Positions 6,052 to 8,695 of a stretch of DNA of 8,695 nucleotides are shown here, in pieces (position 1 is the stretch's first letter; every line of letters begins with the position of its first letter). This DNA is from Enterocloster bolteae (GTDB lineage: Bacteria; Bacillota_A; Clostridia; Lachnospirales; Lachnospiraceae). Made by a program: the position numbers and the translations under genes. The DNA lies in the NCBI GenBank assembly GCA_021769025.1, contig JAETTS010000091.1, positions 1 to 8,695 on the forward strand, read 5' to 3'. The notes beneath the pieces are model-generated. The model worked only from the letters and a program-made list of their open reading frames with translations, was not told where the DNA came from and ran no database searches.

Positions 6052-8314
6052 GGTGCAGGAAATGAAGAGAAAGAGAATGGTAGGCTGGATGATCGGGATT
6101 CCCCTGGTGATTGTTGTTTTGATCGGGATCATTGTATGGAGGGAACCTGAACGAGAGGGAATATCCAGAGCCGCTGCCTACAAATCAGCGGCTCTTTTCC
6201 TTGCTTCCGAAGAGGAGTTAAAAAGTGAGGCGCAGAAAGAGCAATCGTATTTTCCCGCAGGCAGCCAGGATAAGTGGTATGTGAAATATATGGATTACTT
6301 ATACCGTCATGGGATGATTTCCGAAGAACTGACAACGGCTTCGGAGGAAGAGGCGGAGGGAAGGCTTACCTATGAGGAGGCTGCTTATTTTATAGGAAAT
6401 GTGTCCGAGAAGCTGGCCAGGCAGGTAGAGGTGACAAAAAGAAACCAACAGAAGCCGTTTCCAGAGGATCTGTGGTGGGAATTGTACGATAGATTGTGCC
6501 AGGAATCCGGAGAAACTCAGGTAGAGGAGAAGAACCTGGTGATCTGGGGAACTCCGGAAAATGGGGGAGAGGGAGAAGCCTGGGTGGTACATACGGATCA
6601 GGGAAGGTTTGGATTCCAGGGCTTGGCCCTGTCTAAATATCTGGATCGGGAGATTCTGGTACTGCAGCGAGGCGGTGAGATTATCCGTGTCATAGAACTG
6701 GTCAGCGAGGATGTGGTTTATAAAAATGTCTGGGTTTCCGAAGCCGACGAAACCCAGCTGACCGGATATGTGGGAAGTACGGTCAGAACCTTTTCTGTTC
6801 AGAAAAAGGTTAAGTCCCCAAAGGAGATGGAAAGCCAGGTGGCGGATCTTTACCTGTCCAGAGGGGAGCTAAAGAAGGTTACTTTAAAAAAGGAGCGGGT
6901 TGGCGGGAAGGTCCTCTCTGTAAAAGAAGATTCTATTGAGATTGAAGGATATGGAGAGGTGCCTCTGGAAGATGGGTTTCATGTATACAAGGTGTATGGA
7001 GATTTTGAGAGCCAAACGGTTGGCAGTATTTTGGTAGGATACGACTGTCAGGAGTTTGTGACAGCAGACGGAAAATTGTGTGCTGCACTGATTCTGCGGC
7101 CCTTTGAGGCGGACACCATCCGGGTCTTGGTGATGAACAACAATTTTCAAACCTTGTTTCATGACAAGATTCAGCTGGAATTCTTAAGTGGTGGCAAATA
7201 TACTGTGGATAAGAAAGAATACACCTTCAACAGCGGGGATACTCTCACGCTGTCACCGGAGGATGAATGGTTTCAAAAGGGAAGAGTCATCTTCGAGCCG
7301 AATGATAAAGAGAAGGGGATCCGGGTGTTGTCTTTAGAGCGGGCCAATGGAATCCCTGTCTACCCTGGCCGGCTGGAAATTGCCAGAGAGGAAGGATCTC
7401 TTGTGCTGGTGAATGAACTGTATCTGGAAGATTATCTAAAGCGGGTGGTACCCAGTGAAATGCCGGTCAGCTATGAGAAGGAAGCGCTGAAGGCCCAGGC
7501 AGTCTGCGCCAGGACCTACGCCTACCGCCAGATTCAGGGAAACAGCTACAGGCAGTATGGTGCCCATGTGGATGACAGCACCCGGTTTCAGGTGTACAAC
7601 AACTTAGATGTCAGCAGTGGGACAGACGTGGCGGTAAATGAGACTTATGGAGAACTTTTGATGTATGGGGAAGAGGCGGCGGAAGCATTCTATTTTTCCA
7701 CTTCCTGTGGCCATACAACAGATGGTACCATATGGGGGGCGGATCTGTCGGATATCCCTTATCTGAAAGGGGTTGCAGTGAAAGAGGGTGGTGGACAGAA
7801 AGATCTTACCTCCAATGAGGAATTTGGGACATTTATCAAAAGCCGGGCAGAAGGATATGAGTCCGATTTTGCCCTTTACCGTTGGAATACAACCTTGACC
7901 AGCAGGCAGCTGGAAGAGAAGATTAGTGATATTGGAACCATCACAAACATCGCCATTGAGGAGCGCTCCACAGGAGGGATCGGAAGCGTCATGGTGGTGG
8001 AAGGAACTGAAGGAAGCCGCAAAATTCAGGGAGAGGGTTCCATCCGCTCCATCTTAGGCAATCCAGAACTGGTGATCCACAAGCAGGATGGCACTACAGT
8101 AACCGGATGGTCTTCCCTGCCCAGTTCCTTTCTTTCAATAGAATGCGGGGAGCCAGATGAAAATCAGGTAACTGTCTTTACCATATACGGAGGCGGATAT
8201 GGCCATGGGGTAGGAATGAGCCAGAACGGCGCCCAGGCTATGGCCAAGGCCGGGAAAGGCTACCGGGAGATTCTGGAATTCTTCTTTGACGGAATCCAGG
8301 TGAAAGGCTGGTGA
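6023..8314 (+). CDS. Membrane-anchored SpoIID/LytB-domain protein
   Basis: This is a 763-residue protein with a basic N-terminus and one signal-anchor helix (about 19-39), so nearly all of it lies outside the membrane. The C-terminal ~300 residues are a SpoIID/LytB domain. It opens with LYLEDYLKRVVPSEMP, whose Glu479 matches the catalytic Glu of SpoIID lytic transglycosylases, then KAQAVCARTYAYRQ, a FYFSTSCGHTTDGTIWG segment (Cys562, His564, possible metal ligands as in clostridial homologues), and the closing GGGYGHGVGMSQNGAQAMA. SpoIID cuts denuded glycan strands during spore engulfment at about 350 residues; this protein is twice that. Residues 50-125 contain an SLH-like pattern (KWYVKYMDYLYRHGMI, GRLTYEEAAYFI), and 170-450 are a beta-rich region I do not recognise. 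ATG 6023 has GGAGAG 13 nt upstream; ATG 6062 is an alternative that removes 13 residues and the overlap with the upstream gene. It may be a vegetative wall enzyme rather than SpoIID itself. Confidence 0.92.
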   Translation: MRRKKHISGRVQEMKRKRMVGWMIGIPLVIVVLIGIIVWREPEREGISRAAAYKSAALFLASEEELKSEAQKEQSYFPAGSQDKWYVKYMDYLYRHGMISEELTTASEEEAEGRLTYEEAAYFIGNVSEKLARQVEVTKRNQQKPFPEDLWWELYDRLCQESGETQVEEKNLVIWGTPENGGEGEAWVVHTDQGRFGFQGLALSKYLDREILVLQRGGEIIRVIELVSEDVVYKNVWVSEADETQLTGYVGSTVRTFSVQKKVKSPKEMESQVADLYLSRGELKKVTLKKERVGGKVLSVKEDSIEIEGYGEVPLEDGFHVYKVYGDFESQTVGSILVGYDCQEFVTADGKLCAALILRPFEADTIRVLVMNNNFQTLFHDKIQLEFLSGGKYTVDKKEYTFNSGDTLTLSPEDEWFQKGRVIFEPNDKEKGIRVLSLERANGIPVYPGRLEIAREEGSLVLVNELYLEDYLKRVVPSEMPVSYEKEALKAQAVCARTYAYRQIQGNSYRQYGAHVDDSTRFQVYNNLDVSSGTDVAVNETYGELLMYGEEAAEAFYFSTSCGHTTDGTIWGADLSDIPYLKGVAVKEGGGQKDLTSNEEFGTFIKSRAEGYESDFALYRWNTTLTSRQLEEKISDIGTITNIAIEERSTGGIGSVMVVEGTEGSRKIQGEGSIRSILGNPELVIHKQDGTTVTGWSSLPSSFLSIECGEPDENQVTVFTIYGGGYGHGVGMSQNGAQAMAKAGKGYREILEFFFDGIQVKGW

Positions 8315-8329
8315 CGGCAAAGTGTTGGC

Positions 8330-8348
8330 TCTGCTGCGATTTAGCAGA
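8330..8348 (+). other. Small hairpin after the SpoIID-like gene
   Basis: TCTGCT (8330-8335) pairs with AGCAGA (8343-8348) over a 7-nt loop, 15 nt past the stop codon. No T-run follows directly, although TTTTT occurs about 25 nt later (8373-8377), so it is at best a weak terminator. Confidence 0.35.
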
Positions 8349-8401
8349 AAATATTGCTGGAAATCATAAAAATTTTTCTGGGGAAATCGTGAGAAATCCG
8401 G

Positions 8402-8407
8402 TATAAT
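8402..8407 (+). promoter_or_regulatory. Candidate -10 element of the GH3 gene
   Basis: A perfect TATAAT lies at 8402-8407, followed by a T-rich stretch. The transcript would start near 8414 and have a leader of about 98 nt. No good -35 is found 16-18 nt upstream (TGGGGA at 17 nt), so activation by a regulator, or an inactive site, are both possible. Confidence 0.45.
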
Positions 8408-8429
8408 CTTTTTAAGAAGCAATGCATGG

Positions 8430-8494
8430 AGCCGCGTAGGCTGGATCCTCGCGGCTTAAGCTTGCAGAACAATACATTCTGTCCGGGAGACAGA
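8430..8494 (+). promoter_or_regulatory. Two-hairpin 5' leader of the GH3 gene
   Basis: The first hairpin pairs AGCCGCG (8430-8436) with CGCGGCT (8450-8456), extended by AGG (8438-8440) with CCT (8447-8449) around a one-base bulge. The second pairs TCTGTC (8478-8483) with GACAGA (8489-8494) across a CGGGA loop. GCAA (8419-8422) can also pair with TTGC (8462-8465) to lengthen the first stem. Neither hairpin is followed by a T-run, so they are not intrinsic terminators. They lie between the candidate promoter and the ribosome site, where they could stabilise the mRNA or bind a regulator. No known riboswitch class is recognised. Confidence 0.45.
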
Positions 8495-8511
8495 CAAGAA
8501 GGAGGAGAAGG

Positions 8512-8695
8512 ATGGTTAATTTAAGAGAGAAGCCATTTTGCCTTGGTGATGAGGCGATTCAGTGGGTGGAGGACACCATTGCCGGTATGAGCCAGGATGA
8601 GAAGGTGGGCCAGCTGTTTGTCCAGATGAGAAAAAGCCTGGATCCAGAAGCAATCAAGAATACGCTGGATACGTATCATCAGGGCGGCTTACGGT
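8512..8695 (+). CDS. Glycoside hydrolase family 3 protein, N-terminal part (3' end outside window)
   Basis: The frame opens at ATG 8512, directly after a strong AAGGAGGAG ribosome site (8499-8507), and stays open to the window end, giving 61 residues. The segment TIAGMSQDEKVGQLFVQM followed by YHQGGLR is the usual N-terminal signature of GH3 enzymes (M-x-x-x-E-K-x-x-Q-L-F, then a Gly-Gly turn before the first barrel strand). GH3 members include beta-N-acetylhexosaminidases of the NagZ type and beta-glucosidases; the distinguishing catalytic motifs lie beyond the window. No signal peptide is seen, so this form is probably cytosolic. It follows a predicted lytic-transglycosylase-like gene, which would fit muropeptide recycling, but that is inference. 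A structured leader precedes it. Confidence 0.82.
   Translation, partial: MVNLREKPFCLGDEAIQWVEDTIAGMSQDEKVGQLFVQMRKSLDPEAIKNTLDTYHQGGLR

Overview
The window looks like chromosomal DNA from a Firmicute of the Clostridia, most likely a Lachnospiraceae-type gut anaerobe. The evidence is the mid-range GC content, strong AGGAGG-type ribosome binding sites, A+T-rich sigma-A promoters, a Firmicutes-style 6S RNA, an ECF sigma/anti-sigma/TM2-like operon and a large SpoIID/LytB-domain protein. The genus is inference only. No mobile element, CRISPR array, tRNA or rRNA was seen.

Layout from left to right: (1) The 3' end of purD (+), closed by a strong hairpin terminator. (2) A three-gene operon on the minus strand, read from 2146 down to 618. 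It encodes an ECF sigma factor, a single-pass membrane protein that is probably its anti-sigma factor, and a TM2-like polytopic membrane protein. The genes overlap by 8 and 20 nt. (3) A divergent GNAT acetyltransferase (+) with its own sigma-A promoter. (4) deoC-cdd (+), a two-gene nucleoside salvage unit with a 35-nt overlap that encodes the DeoC C-terminal tail. (5) A 495-bp stretch without protein genes, holding a 6S RNA gene with a near-consensus promoter, a long closing stem and an intrinsic terminator. (6) An AI-2E-family membrane protein gene overlapping a 763-codon membrane-anchored SpoIID/LytB-domain protein gene. (7) A leader with two hairpins, then the first 61 codons of a glycoside hydrolase family 3 protein.

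Functionally, purD makes purine nucleotides de novo, while deoC and cdd recover carbon and pyrimidines from nucleosides. The sigma operon resembles a membrane-signalling regulatory unit whose signal is unknown. The SpoIID-like protein and the GH3 protein could both act on peptidoglycan or its fragments, so the right end may be a cell-wall region. 6S RNA is the global regulator of sigma-A RNA polymerase.

No wholly new system is evident. The points most worth a second look are the missing conventional start codon in the sigma gene, the functional DeoC tail encoded inside the overlap with cdd, the zinc-motif-free anti-sigma candidate with its TM2-like partner, the extra N-terminal half of the SpoIID protein, and the structured leader before the GH3 gene.
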